Assembly (NCBI GenBank): GCA_017311315.1
Contig: CM029664.1
Coordinates: 45,352,510-45,416,509 of the forward strand
DNA length: 64,000 nucleotides
Direction: 5' to 3'
Source: Dendrocalamus latiflorus
Lineage: Eukaryota > Streptophyta > Magnoliopsida > Poales > Poaceae
Part shown: one piece after another, positions 37,199 through 48,800 of the stretch
How positions within the stretch are numbered: the first letter of the stretch is position 1
Layout of the letters: the number at the start of each line of letters is the position of its first letter
Notes under the pieces: model-generated
What the model was told of the DNA's origin: nothing
Database searches by the model: none
The model's input: the letters and a program-made list of their open reading frames with translations, nothing else
Position numbers and translations under genes: made by a program

Positions 37199-40100
37199 AT
37201 GTCTTGGTTAGCCAGGTCTCTTGGTGTAACTGACCGTCTGGAAGCCTCTGGCAGTAATGATAGGTCTATCAAAACGATGTCGGTTAAGAATGCTTCGTCT
37301 GTTTGCTTTGAGGATATAGAGCAAAGTATTGCAAATTGGAAAGTACCTAAGGTTAATGTTAGAGATATATATCATATAGGCACGTTTTCTCTTCGTTCTG
37401 ATTATTATATAAAAACTATAGAAAAAACTCTTCCTATTAGCTCTTTGCATGAAACTCTACATCTTCTTTCTGAAAAAGAAATCAATCATATTAGAGCAAA
37501 ACCTCAATATCATTATATACATTTTGGTCTAGTACAAGTGGCTATTAGATCATTAACTCGAAGAGGTTTAAATATTTCTGTGTTGGCTTGTCTAAGAGAT
37601 TGCAGAAATAAAAAGTTTAAGGACTCTTTGCTAGGAATGGTTGAAGCTAGTCTTAGTAATGGTCCTGTGTTCTTCAACACTTTCCCAGACTTTTCTGTAT
37701 CTCTTTCAGACTTAAATCTCCATAAGGTTCTGACCTTGAGCTTACAAACATCTGGCTTTGATCTTGAACCTGGAAGTGAAAACATTTCAGTAACATATAG
37801 GATCTATTACAAAGCCATGACCACGTTAGCTCCTTGTGCAAAACAGAATACACCCAAAGGTCTGACCACACTTCTTCAAGCCAATCCTAGAAATCATATT
37901 ATTACTCCCAAAACCTTGAAGTGGGACGAGATAACACTTCCAGAGAAGTGGACTCTCCTACAAGCTGTTGAGCCAAAAGCCACTCAACAAAATGAATTAG
38001 AATCTCTGGCCGAAACTCCAGATGGAGATGTTGAAATAACATTCTCCTCAAAAAGAACAATCTTTATCCAATCAAGACCCTCATTTCACCTAGACAATAG
38101 ACCACAACTAAAACCAAATAATATTGTCTATGCTACTTATGAGGATAAGGATAATCAATATGAGCCCTCAATCTCAGATTTTGAGATCAATGTTATAGAG
38201 GAAGAAGATCATGAGTTTGAAATCGATAAGGATCTCCTTAGAAGAAATCTTGATCTTCCTGAAAATAAGATTAAGTGTGAAAGGTACTACAAAAATGTAG
38301 ACAATCCTTATGTTAAGAAAATAACAGAGATTTGGTACAAAGAGATGAAAGAGCAAAAAAGACATATTTACTTCTTTGAATGGTATGAGAATAGCCAGAT
38401 CATACATCTGGAAGAATTCTTCAAGCCAAAGAGTAAATCAAAGAGTAAATCAAAAACCAAATCCAAAACTGAGCCTAAGTTAGAGCCTATGTCAGACCTA
38501 GAAGAGTTAAAGTCCGAATTAGCCAAACTAAGGTCTGAAGTAAATACTCTAAAATCCGTTCAAAAGAAACCAAAATCTGATGACTTAAATGTTATCAAAA
38601 AGGTCTCAAAAGAATGGAAAACCTCTGGTGGAAAGATTGAAGAGTCGGTTCATCCTCCTTTTGAATCTATCCAACTTCCAAATAATACTCAGGGAGAAAG
38701 CTCCAAAGCATCTCCATTAAAAAATATTTCTAAAACCACTTATGGTGATCCTGTAAAAGTTGAACACATAGGACACCTAGTGGAACAACAAAATTATGCA
38801 AACATATCTTTACATGCTCTTGGACAGCAAACGGATCGCATCGAAAATATTCTCCTGAAAGGATCCAAGACCAACAAGGCTGAGGTAAAGATAAATTATC
38901 CATTTAATTCTCAGTCTGAATCATCTAGTTCTCGATCTATTGTTCCTTTGTTTACCCCACACATATTAGGTCCTAATATAAAGCTAGGGAAACAAAAAGC
39001 AATAGGATCATCCGTCTCTACAGATTTGGTTAGTGAGTTAGCCAATAAGTTAAGCAACTTAAAGGTGAACAAAAATATTAATCAAATCTCTGATGGAGAA
39101 GATAATGATATGGTCAATAAGATCTTTAAACCAATTACTAATACTGCTAGGACAAGGAATTACTATCCTAGACCAACTTATGCTGATCTTCAACTGGAAG
39201 AAAGGCCTCAAATTAGTAATATGGCATATTTCAATGGCAAAGAAATTGTGGAATGGAATTTAGATGGATACACTGAGTATCAAATATTTACCCTTTGCCA
39301 TCAAATGATTATGTATGCTAATGCTTGCATAGCTAGTGGTAATCCAGAAAGAGAAGCAGCCTCAATGATTGTTGTTGGATTCTCTGGTCAATTGAGAGGC
39401 TGGTGGGATCACTACATGGATTCTGATCAGAAGCAAGCAATTCTCAATGCAGTGAAGATAGATGGAAATGGCAATCCCATAGTCCGGGTAGACGCGAATA
39501 ATAACCCTGTCGGTAACATTTCTGATGCCCTGACTACTTTAGTTTATAATATCGTCTATCATTTCGCTGGAAATTATCAAGATATCAATGAGAAAAATAG
39601 AGAACAATTGATAAACCTAAGATGTAAGACTATGTCTGATTTTAGGTAGTATAAATTATCAATTCCTAGATATAGGCAAAATCACCCAAAAGATACAGTT
39701 GGTAGGTGCTGAACTTTGTAATGACCTTAAAATTAAGGACCAACTGAAGAAACAAAAAATTATTGGGAAAAAGGAATTGGGAGATTTTTGCTATCAATTC
39801 GGATTTGAGGATCAACATGAAAGAAGACATAGGACAAAGTATGTCAAAAGATTTAGAAAAAATCATGTTGATAATAAGAAAGAATCCTATTATATTAAGA
39901 GGAAGCGTCATCGAAAACCTCTTAAGAAAGATACTCCTAAAAAGGATAATAAACCAATAGTATGCTATAAATGTGGATTAAAAGGTCATATAGCAAGCAA
40001 TTGCTTTAAATCCAAAATCAAAAAAGAAATCCAAACTTTGCTAGAATCAGAGTCAGAAGACATTAAGGAAAAACTAGGAGATATCCTAAACCATATTGAC

Positions 40101-43100
40101 AATGAGTCTAGTTCTGAAAATAAAGAAAAATCAGAAGTTAGTCATTGTGAAGATAGTGTATGTTCTTGCTGTGAGCAAGATGTCTCTGAGGATACCTCTG
40201 ATGAAAATATTCTAGTCCTCACAGACTTAGAACAATTTGTATTAGACACCTTTGATACGGTGCAAGATCCAAAAGAAAAAGAAGTTATTTTGGAGAGATT
40301 CTTATCAAGGGTAAAAACTAACAAAGAGAAGTTGGTAAAAGATATCCAACATAAAAAATACTTCTCTATTGATGAAGTCATCCAAAGAGTAGAAGATCAT
40401 AAGAAGACTAAGAAGCAGTTGAGTTTGAAGGACTTGCTTCAAGAACAAAACTATATAAAAGAAGTGCTAAATGATCTTCAAAGAAGAATTCAAATTCTAG
40501 AAATTTCTAGAAAAGAAGAAAGAGAATATGAAACTCAAAGTGAATCTGAGAGTGAATCTGAAGAAGAAATTCTTCAGAACAATAAAGAAATAGTTAGCTC
40601 CATAGAAACCTATTTCAAGCAAAAATGGTATGTAGAAATATCATACAAGTTTGTTGATGGGTTTCACTTCAAATATAAAACTTTAATTGACTCAGGAGCT
40701 GATATGAATTGTATTCGTGAAGGAATTATTCCTTCCAAATATTTTCAAAAATCTACTCATAAAATTCATGGGGCGGATGGGAACCAACTTAAAGTCAATT
40801 TCAAAATCCCTGAAGTTCTCATTTGCATCTCTGGTGTTTCTATTAAGACTTCCTTTTTGCTTGTTAAAAATCTAAAACAAGGAGTCATTCTAGGCACACC
40901 ATTCTTATCGTTGATACGTCCTTTTCTTGTGACAAATGATAGTATCAAGTTTGAAATCATGAACCAAGAATTGGAATTAAAATTTTGTTCCATACCCGAA
41001 GAAGCGTTATTGAATCAATTTATAGAGATTGCTTCGGGAAAAGAAAATATTGTCAATGAGATATTCATTGAGCCAACCATGACTAACATTCAAAGTGTTA
41101 GTTACATAAATATATTGCAGCTGAAGAACACTCATCCTTTTCCCATGTCTTGGCCTCAAAAAGAGGAGCAAAATATGCATAAGGAAGTGCTCTTCCAAAA
41201 CAAGTTGCTAGAAAATCATTACAAGCATGACATAAGTTGTCATGATCATTTTATGAGCTTACTCTTTAGCTATGGAAGCAAAAAACTAAATTCTATGCAG
41301 CCATATGCTACTCATGCTAACCTTTATGAAGTGGCAAAACCTATAAAGTCTTGTTTCCATAAAGTAGCTTATAAACCTTTGTTTGAGCTTGGTCAATATC
41401 ACCTCTTTAACCAGCAATTTGGCACATGTGATGACTCATATCTTTGCTATAGTTGCATATATGATGACTCATGCAATGACTCATGTATTTGCAATAGTTG
41501 CCTAAATGATGATTCATATCTTTGCCATAGTTGCCTATGGGGTGACTCACAAATTGACAATAGTGGGTTATTGCTAAAATATCACTATCAAATAGTTTTG
41601 GTTCATATTATATGTATGAAAGCATGCAGCCCAAAACAAACATATAATTGGTCATACTATGTAATATCATGTTACATTCTCAATGTAATATCATGTTACA
41701 TTTTTACCAAATTATTGTTTAAAAGAAATATGATCCATGATAGTAAAAATATAAGAAAGGTAATGTGCGCACAAATCTTTCATGACTATCAACTAATCCA
41801 GTTGGTTGCCTCTTTGTCACATTACAGGGGAATCATGTCCCAACAAAGATATACGCAGATGAGCTCTTGGAAATTACCCCAACCACGGGAGGGGAATTCT
41901 GAGCGGTTCAATCATAATTTTCCTGCAACAGAATTGCAGCAAGGCTTGCTCAATTTAATCTGGCGAGCAAAAAATAGTAAGGAGAAAGCACATGCACTCT
42001 GTGGGCTGGCTTACTATTTCAATCATATGATGCCTAATGATACAAAGGCCATATCATCAGATTATGCGCCCACAGAAGGGGCTTCTATATCAAGAAATAT
42101 TCTTCCCAATAAGGAAGCATGCCCATCAAAAATATCCTGTCTAGGTGCTGGATCACCTAACAATTCAAAATTATTGGATATCAGATCAAAGAAGCCTTCA
42201 AAAGTATCAGATCTGAGTATCAGATCATCAAAATATTCAAAGATGAGTCTTGATATAAGACCATCACAAATATTGAATCTGAGTGGTATATCCCCAGATA
42301 AATCAAAATTATCAGATCTCGATGAAAGATCTCCTGATTATTCAAAGATATTTGATCTAGATACTAGATCACAAAATGTTTCAAAAATATTGAGCCAAGA
42401 TCCAAGCCCACAAAGCAATGGTTCTCTCCACAAAGAAACGCATGCATCCACCTTATCTGCATCCTCAGACACATATGCCTCCACCATAACTGCATTTCCC
42501 ACTTGCATAAGTATCAAAGAACTCCTCATAGCATTCCCACAAATAAGAACCATGGCATTGTCAGCATCAAATTGTATCAACAAGAATGTAGGTAGCCACG
42601 AAAATAAAGTGAGAAGAGAGAGTACAACTGAGAAAATACCCTTTAGCCACACTTCTCAAGAAATACTTGTTTCTAGACTAAGCTTCAAAACCAAGCAAAC
42701 ACTGTCCTACTTAGGACCAGATATCCAAGAATTAATCTGGAAAAAATACCACGAGAGACAGATGAAAGTATTCTCGGAACTTCAAGAATACTTCATTAAT
42801 TTATATGAAGGGAAAGAAATTAACCCTAGTATCCAAATTAAGGTCCATACATTTCCACTCCTCCACCTTGATAACCAAGCAATTTTCCAACCATACCACG
42901 AATATATAATATTGAGAGCAGAAATAGATCTCAAATACTTCCAAAACCTACAAACACGAACCCACAAAAATATTTCTCTTCAAGGAATGATAGATCAGGG
43001 GCTAGTCTGGGTCGTCTATGGAACATTAAATCAGATTCTTCGATCTGATCTTGGAATGGCCATTAAAGAAACATGCAAGAAGCTAGCGCCTTATAAAGGA

Positions 43101-43544
43101 AGATACAAACTTATTTTCTATTCTACTCCTCCAAGGTTCATGCTACCAATAAGACCTGCAATGCATGATGTTTATATCTTCAAAGGATATTACTACTTTG
43201 ATAAAAGAATGACTGGTGTCTTGACTGAAGAACAAAAAGAACTCTTCTCTCAGAACACTAATCATGATAAGTGGAGATGGTTCAAAGAAGCCATGGAGAT
43301 TGAAGAAAGTATTCATCTTGACACCACATATCAGATGATCTTTCAAAATCAAGTAATGAATATATGGTGTGGTGGACATAATGGTTTCTTACATAAAGGT
43401 GTTGGACGCTTGATAAAACCAGATTATGGAGAAGACACCTTAATTAGGAGAGAATATCGCAAGCTACTAGATTGGTATGAGTTAATCCAACCAGATGAAG
43501 ACACAACCTTTTCATCAATAATGGCAGATGACGATAGCGAATAA
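37199..43544 (+). pseudogene. copy B polyprotein, 140-bp deletion
   Basis: Begins at ATG 37199 and reads as the common N-terminal type to the coat protein. There a 140-bp deletion relative to copy E (63541-63680), between GGT-containing flanks, joins the frame to a TAG at 39647-39649. The rest reads in another frame from just after the junction to TAA 43542-43544 and carries the CCHC knuckle, DSGAD protease motif, the Cys-rich repeat in its long form and the C-terminal region. The segment 41200-41440 differs strongly from A, C and D, while the C-terminal third is almost identical to copy C, so B is a mosaic. No polymerase domain. Confidence 0.9.
41428..41545 (+). repeat. Cys-rich coding repeat, long form (copy B)
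   Basis: Related units of 33-45 bases encode DDSYLCYSCIY, DDSCNDSCICNSCLN and DDSYLCHSCLW. Copies A and C have only one such unit at this place. Confidence 0.85.
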
Positions 43545-43643
43545 CAATAATTGTTCGCTGAGAATCCTCTCCGACATCAGGACAATTATATGGGTACTAT
43601 CTACTATTGCAGACAGAATACAGTCTGGTCAAAAGTGTCATTA

Positions 43644-43740
43644 TGACGAATATTCTTCACGGAGGTCTAAAGTCTCATCATGACTCCCTGAGGTGTAAAG
43701 CGTCATCATGAAGAATAATATTGCCAGTCAAAAGGCGTCA
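43644..43740 (+). promoter_or_regulatory. TGACG (as-1-like) motifs upstream of the viral TATA box
   Basis: TGACG at 43644-43648 and its complement CGTCA at 43701-43705 and 43736-43740 lie within about 145 bp upstream of the TATA box. TGACG is the core bound by plant TGA-type bZIP factors and is a known activating element of caulimovirid promoters. Equivalent motifs occur upstream of the TATA boxes of the other copies. Confidence 0.55.
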
Positions 43741-43785
43741 TCATGGGGCATCTCTGCCCATGCTTATCCCAGGGGTGGCGACCCC

Positions 43786-43793
43786 TATATAAA
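43786..43793 (+). promoter_or_regulatory. copy B viral TATA box
   Basis: TATATAAA followed by GGGCATGAAGGCAAGC; transcription would start near 43820 and run right, through the copy B intergenic region into inverted copy C. Confidence 0.78.
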
Positions 43794-43986
43794 GGGCATG
43801 AAGGCAAGCTTCAAAGGGCATCACTCCTACGAGGAACTCAAAGGATCACTCCTGAGACAACTCCTCACACGGCTCTAAGTGCTCCATAGCTCCACAAGCT
43901 TAGAGTAGGAAGTTGATCACTACCACTACCACTACCACTCTAACTCCACTCCACTACCATACTAGTGTAAAATAAGTAGTAGCCTA

Positions 43987-43992
43987 AATAAA
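43987..43992 (+). terminator. copy B polyadenylation signal
   Basis: AATAAA about 170 bases downstream of the presumed start, same relative position as in the other copies. Confidence 0.65.
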
Positions 43993-45346
43993 GACTCAAT
44001 CTTTGAGTCTAAGTGTGTAAGAGTGTAAGATTGTAAGAGTGCAAGTTTGTAAAATCTAAGTAGGGTTTGTATAACTAAAACTTGTAGTAGTTCTAAGTTC
44101 TGGTGTACTACACAGAAGGATTCCTTCTGTCTACAAGGTATATGAATGAACGAAGAACGATTTCTCCCTAAACTCTCTTTATTTTGAATTTGTTCTTACT
44201 TATGTTCTTTTCATTCTATCTTCTATATTACTAATGTTATTCTGTTATATTACTAATGTTCTTTTTATTCTGTTCTTTAAGTTCTATACTTAAGTTCTTT
44301 ATGTTCTATATTTCTATTGTTTCGTTCTAACTCTATATTCTGTCTTTACTTTCAGTGTGAGTTTATCTTTCAGTTCTTGCATAAGCATATCTTTTAATTC
44401 TTTGTGTGTTACATCTGCATATGTTCTTTTATATTTGTGTGCTTTAAATTCAGTACTTTACTATTTTCATTCTTATTTACTATTTCTGTTCTTATTTCCT
44501 ATTCACGTTCTTGTTTACTATTTATGTTCTTGTTCTTAGTTACTATTTGTTTTTAATTATTATTTACTTCCAACCTTTCTATCTTGCATATCTAACTCTA
44601 TCCTCCTTGCATTCATATAATCTATTCTCTACCTTGCATCGTAGCGACCAGATCCCTGAGTCGCTGCCTGGGTCATACATTTGGTACTCAGGGATCTGGT
44701 CGCTACGATGCAAGGTAGAGAATGGATTATATGAATGCAAGGGGGATAGAGTTAGATATGCAAGATAGAAAGAAAATAATTAAATTTAAAAACAAATAGT
44801 AACTAGGAACAAGAACATAAATAGTAAATAAGAAAAGAAATAGTAAATAAGAACAGGAATAGTAAAGTACTGAATTTAAAGCACACAAAAATAAAAGAAG
44901 ATATGCTTATGCAAGAACTGAAAGATAGTATGCAGATGCATAAGAGTAAGACAGAAATATAAAAGATAAATTATAAACTTAAAGAACTGAAAGATAAACT
45001 CACACTGAAAGTAAAGACAGAATATAGAGTTAGAACGAAACAATAGAAATATAGAACATAAAGAACTTAAGTATAGAACTTAAAGAACACAATAAAAAGA
45101 ACATTAGTGATATAATAGAATAACATTAGTAATATAGAACTTGAAACAAACTTAAAATAAAGAGAGTTTAGGGAGAAATCGTTCTTCGTTCATTCATATA
45201 CCTTGTAGACAGAAGGAATCCTTCTGTGTAGTACACCAGAACTTAGAACTACTACAAGTTTTAGTTATACAAACCCTACTTAGATTTTACACACTTGCAC
45301 TCTTACAATCTTACACTCTTACACACTTAGACTCAAAGATTGAGTC

Positions 45347-45352
45347 TTTATT
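45347..45352 (-). terminator. copy C polyadenylation signal
   Basis: AATAAA on the minus strand. It would end an RNA that starts from the copy D promoter and reads through the whole of copy C. Confidence 0.65.
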
Positions 45353-45548
45353 TAGGCTACTACTTATTTTACACTAGTTTGGTAGTGGAGTGGTAGAGTG
45401 GTAGTGGTAGTGGTAGTGGTAGTGATCAACTTCCTACTCTAAGCTTGTGGAGCTATGGAGCACTTAGAGCCGTGTGAGGAGTTGTCTCAGGAGTGATCCT
45501 TTGAGTTCCTCGTAGGAGTGATGCCCTTTGAAGCTTGCCTTCATGCCC

Positions 45549-45556
45549 TTTATATA
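45549..45556 (-). promoter_or_regulatory. copy C viral TATA box
   Basis: TATATAAA on the minus strand in the conserved context. It points left towards copy B, facing the copy B promoter at 43786. Confidence 0.78.
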
Positions 45557-45809
45557 GGGGTCGCCACCCCTGGGATAAGCATAGGCAGAGATGCCCCATG
45601 ATGACGCCTTTTGACTGGCAATATTATTCTTCATGATGACGCTTTACACCTCAGGGAGTCATGATGAAACTTTAGACCTCCGTGAAGAATATTCGTCATA
45701 ATGACACTTTTGACCAGACTGTATTCTGTCTGCAATAGTAGATAGTACCCATATAATTGTCCTGATAATTGTCCTGTTGTTGGAGAAGATTCTCAGCGAA
45801 CAATTATTG

Positions 45810-48800
45810 TTATTCGCTATCATCATCTGCCATTATTGATGAAAAGGTTGTGTCTTCATCTGGTTGGATTAACTCATACCAATCTAGTAGCTTGCGATAT
45901 TCTCTCCTAATTAAGGTGTCTTCTCCATAATCTGGTTTTATCAAGCGTCCAACACCTTTATGTAAGAAACCATTATGTCCACCACACCATATATTCATTA
46001 CTTGATTTTGAAAGATCATCTGGTATGTGGTGTCAAGATGAATACTTTCTTCAATCTCCATGGCTTCTTTGAACCATCTCCACTTATCATGATTAGTGTT
46101 CTGAGAGAAGAGTTCTTTTTGTTCTTCAGTCAAGGCACCAGCCATTCTTTTAACAAAGTAGTAATATCCTTTGAAGATATAAACATCATGCATTGCAGGT
46201 CTTATTGGTAGCATGAACCTTGGAGGAGTAGAATAGAAAATAAGTTTGTATCTTCCTTTATAAGGCGCTAGCTTCTTGCATGTTTCTTTAATGGCCATTC
46301 CAAGATCAGATCGAAGAATCTGATTTAATGTTCCATAGACGACCCAGACTAGCCCCTGATCTATCATTCCTTGAAGAGAAATATTTTTGTGGGTTCGTGT
46401 TTGTAGGTTTTGGAAGTATTTGAGATCTATTTCTGCTCTCAATATTATATATTCGTGGTATGGTTGGAAAATTGCTTGGTTATCAAGGTGGAGGAGTGGA
46501 AATGTATGGACTTTAATTCGGATACTAGGGTTAATTTCTCTCCCTTCATATAAATTAATGAAGTATTCTTGAAGTTCCGAGAATACTTTCATCTGTCTCT
46601 CGTGGTATTTTCTCCAGATTAATTCTTGGATATCTGGTCCTAAGTAGGACAGTGTTTGCTTGGTTTTGAAGCTTAGTCTAGAAACAAGGATTTCTTGAGA
46701 AGTATGGCTAAAGGGTATTTTCTCAGTTGTATTCTCTCTTCTCACTTTATTTTCGTGGCTATCTACATTCTTGTTGATACAATTTGATGCTGACAATGCC
46801 ATGGTTCTTATTTGTGGGAATGCTATGAGGAGTTCTTTGATACTTATGCAAGTGGGAAATGCAGTTATGGTGGAGGCATATGTGTCTGAGGATGCAGATA
46901 AGGTGGATGCATGCGTTTCTTTGTGGAGAGAACCATTGCTTTGTGGGCTTGGATCTAGGCTCAATATTTTTGAAACATTTTGTGATCTAGTATCTAGATC
47001 AAATATCTTTGAATAATCAGGAGATCTTTCATCGAGATCTGATAATTTTGATTTATCTGGGGATATACCACTCAGATTCAATATTTGTGATGGTCTTATA
47101 TCAAGACTCATCTTTGAATATTTTGATGATCTGATACTCAGATCTGATACTTTTGAAGGCTTCTTTGATCTGATATCCAATAATTTTGAATTGTTAGGTG
47201 ATCCAGCACCTAGACAGGATATTTTTGATGGGCATGCTTCCTTATTGGGAAGAATATTTCTTGATATAGAAGCCCCTTCTGTGGGCACATAATCTGATGA
47301 TATGGCCTTTGTATCATTAGGCATCATATGATTGAAATAGTAAGCCAGCCCACAGAGTGCATGTGCTTTCTCCTTACTATTCTTTGCTTGCCAGATTAAA
47401 TTGAGCAAGCCTTGCTGCAATTCTGTTGCAGGAAAATTATGATTGAACCGCTCAGAATTCCCCTCCCGTGGTTGGGGTAATTTCCAAGAGCTCATCTACG
47501 TATATCTTTGTTGGGACATGATTCCCCTGTAATGTGACAAAGAGGCAACCAACTGGATTAGTTGATAGTCATGAAAGATTTGTGCACACATTATCTTCCT
47601 TATATTTTTACTATCATGGATCATGTTTCTTTTGAACAATAATTTGGTGAAAATGTAACATGATATTACATTGATGAGAATGTAACATGATATTACATGG
47701 TATGACCAATTATATGTTTGTTTTGGGCTGCGTGCTTTCATACATATAATATGAACCAAAACTATTTGATAGTGATGTTTTAGCAATAACCCACTATTGT
47801 CAATTTGTGAGTCACCCCATAGGCAACTATGGCAAAGATATGAATCATCACATGAGCCAAGTTTCTGGTTAAAGATGTGTTTTTGATCATACCCAAATAA
47901 GTTTTTATGGGCTACTCTAAGGAGACAAGACTTTGTAGGTTTTGTCAGTCCATTATGAGAAGCATATGGCTGCATAGAATTTCGTTTTTGGTTCTCATGA
48001 CTAAAGAGTAAGCTCATAGAATGATCATAACAACCTATATCATGCTTATAATGATTCTCTAGCAACTTGTTTTGGATGAACACTTCCTTATGCATATTTT
48101 GCTCCTCTTTTTGAGGCCAAGACATGGGAAAAGGATGAGTGTTCTTCAGCTGCAATATATTTTTGTAACTAACACTTTGAATGTTAGTCATGGTTGGCTC
48201 AATGGATATCTCATTGACAATATTTTCTTTTCCCGAAGCAATCTCTATAAATTGATTCAATAACGCTTCTTCGGGTATGGAACAAAATTTTAATTCCAAT
48301 TCTTGGTTCATGATTTCAAATTTGATACTATCAATTGTCACAAGAAAAGGACGTATCAAAGATAGGAATGGTGTGCCTAGAATGACTCCTTGTTTTAGAT
48401 TTTTAACAAGCAGAAAGGAAGTCTTAATAGAAACACCAGAAATGCAAATGAGAACTTCAGGAATTTTGAAATTGACTTTAAGTTGGTTCCCATCCGCCCC
48501 ATGAATTTTATGAGTAGATTTTTGAAAATATTTGGAAGGAATAATTCCTTCACGAATACAATTCAAATCAGCTCCTGAGTCAATTAAAGTTTTATATTTG
48601 AAGTGAAACCCATCAACAAACTTGTATGATATTTCTACATACCATTTTTGCTTGAAATAGGTTTCTATAGAGCTAACTATTTCTTTATTGTTCTGAAGAA
48701 TTTCTTCTTCTTCAGATTCGCTTTGAGTTTCATACTCACTTTTAATTTCTTCTTTTCTAGAAATTTCTAGAATTTGAATTCTTCTTTGAAGATCATTTAG

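Larger units (their letters stand above)
43545..44686 (+). other. copy B intergenic region, ends in the primer site
   Basis: About 1.14 kb with the viral promoter and polyadenylation signal, then AT-rich sequence. It ends with TGGTA (44682-44686), the first five bases of the primer-binding site, and joins the inverted intergenic region of copy C directly. Confidence 0.88.
44687..45809 (-). other. copy C intergenic region
   Basis: Inverted relative to copy B and nearly identical to it. It starts at CTCAGGGATCTGG, about 30 bases short of the primer site. Together with 43545-44686 it forms the centre of a very large palindrome. Confidence 0.88.

Noticed and set aside
44660..44710. A cruciform-type terminator at the B/C junction
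   Set aside because: The inverted sequence is the meeting point of two viral copies and extends for kilobases, so it is not a dedicated terminator hairpin.
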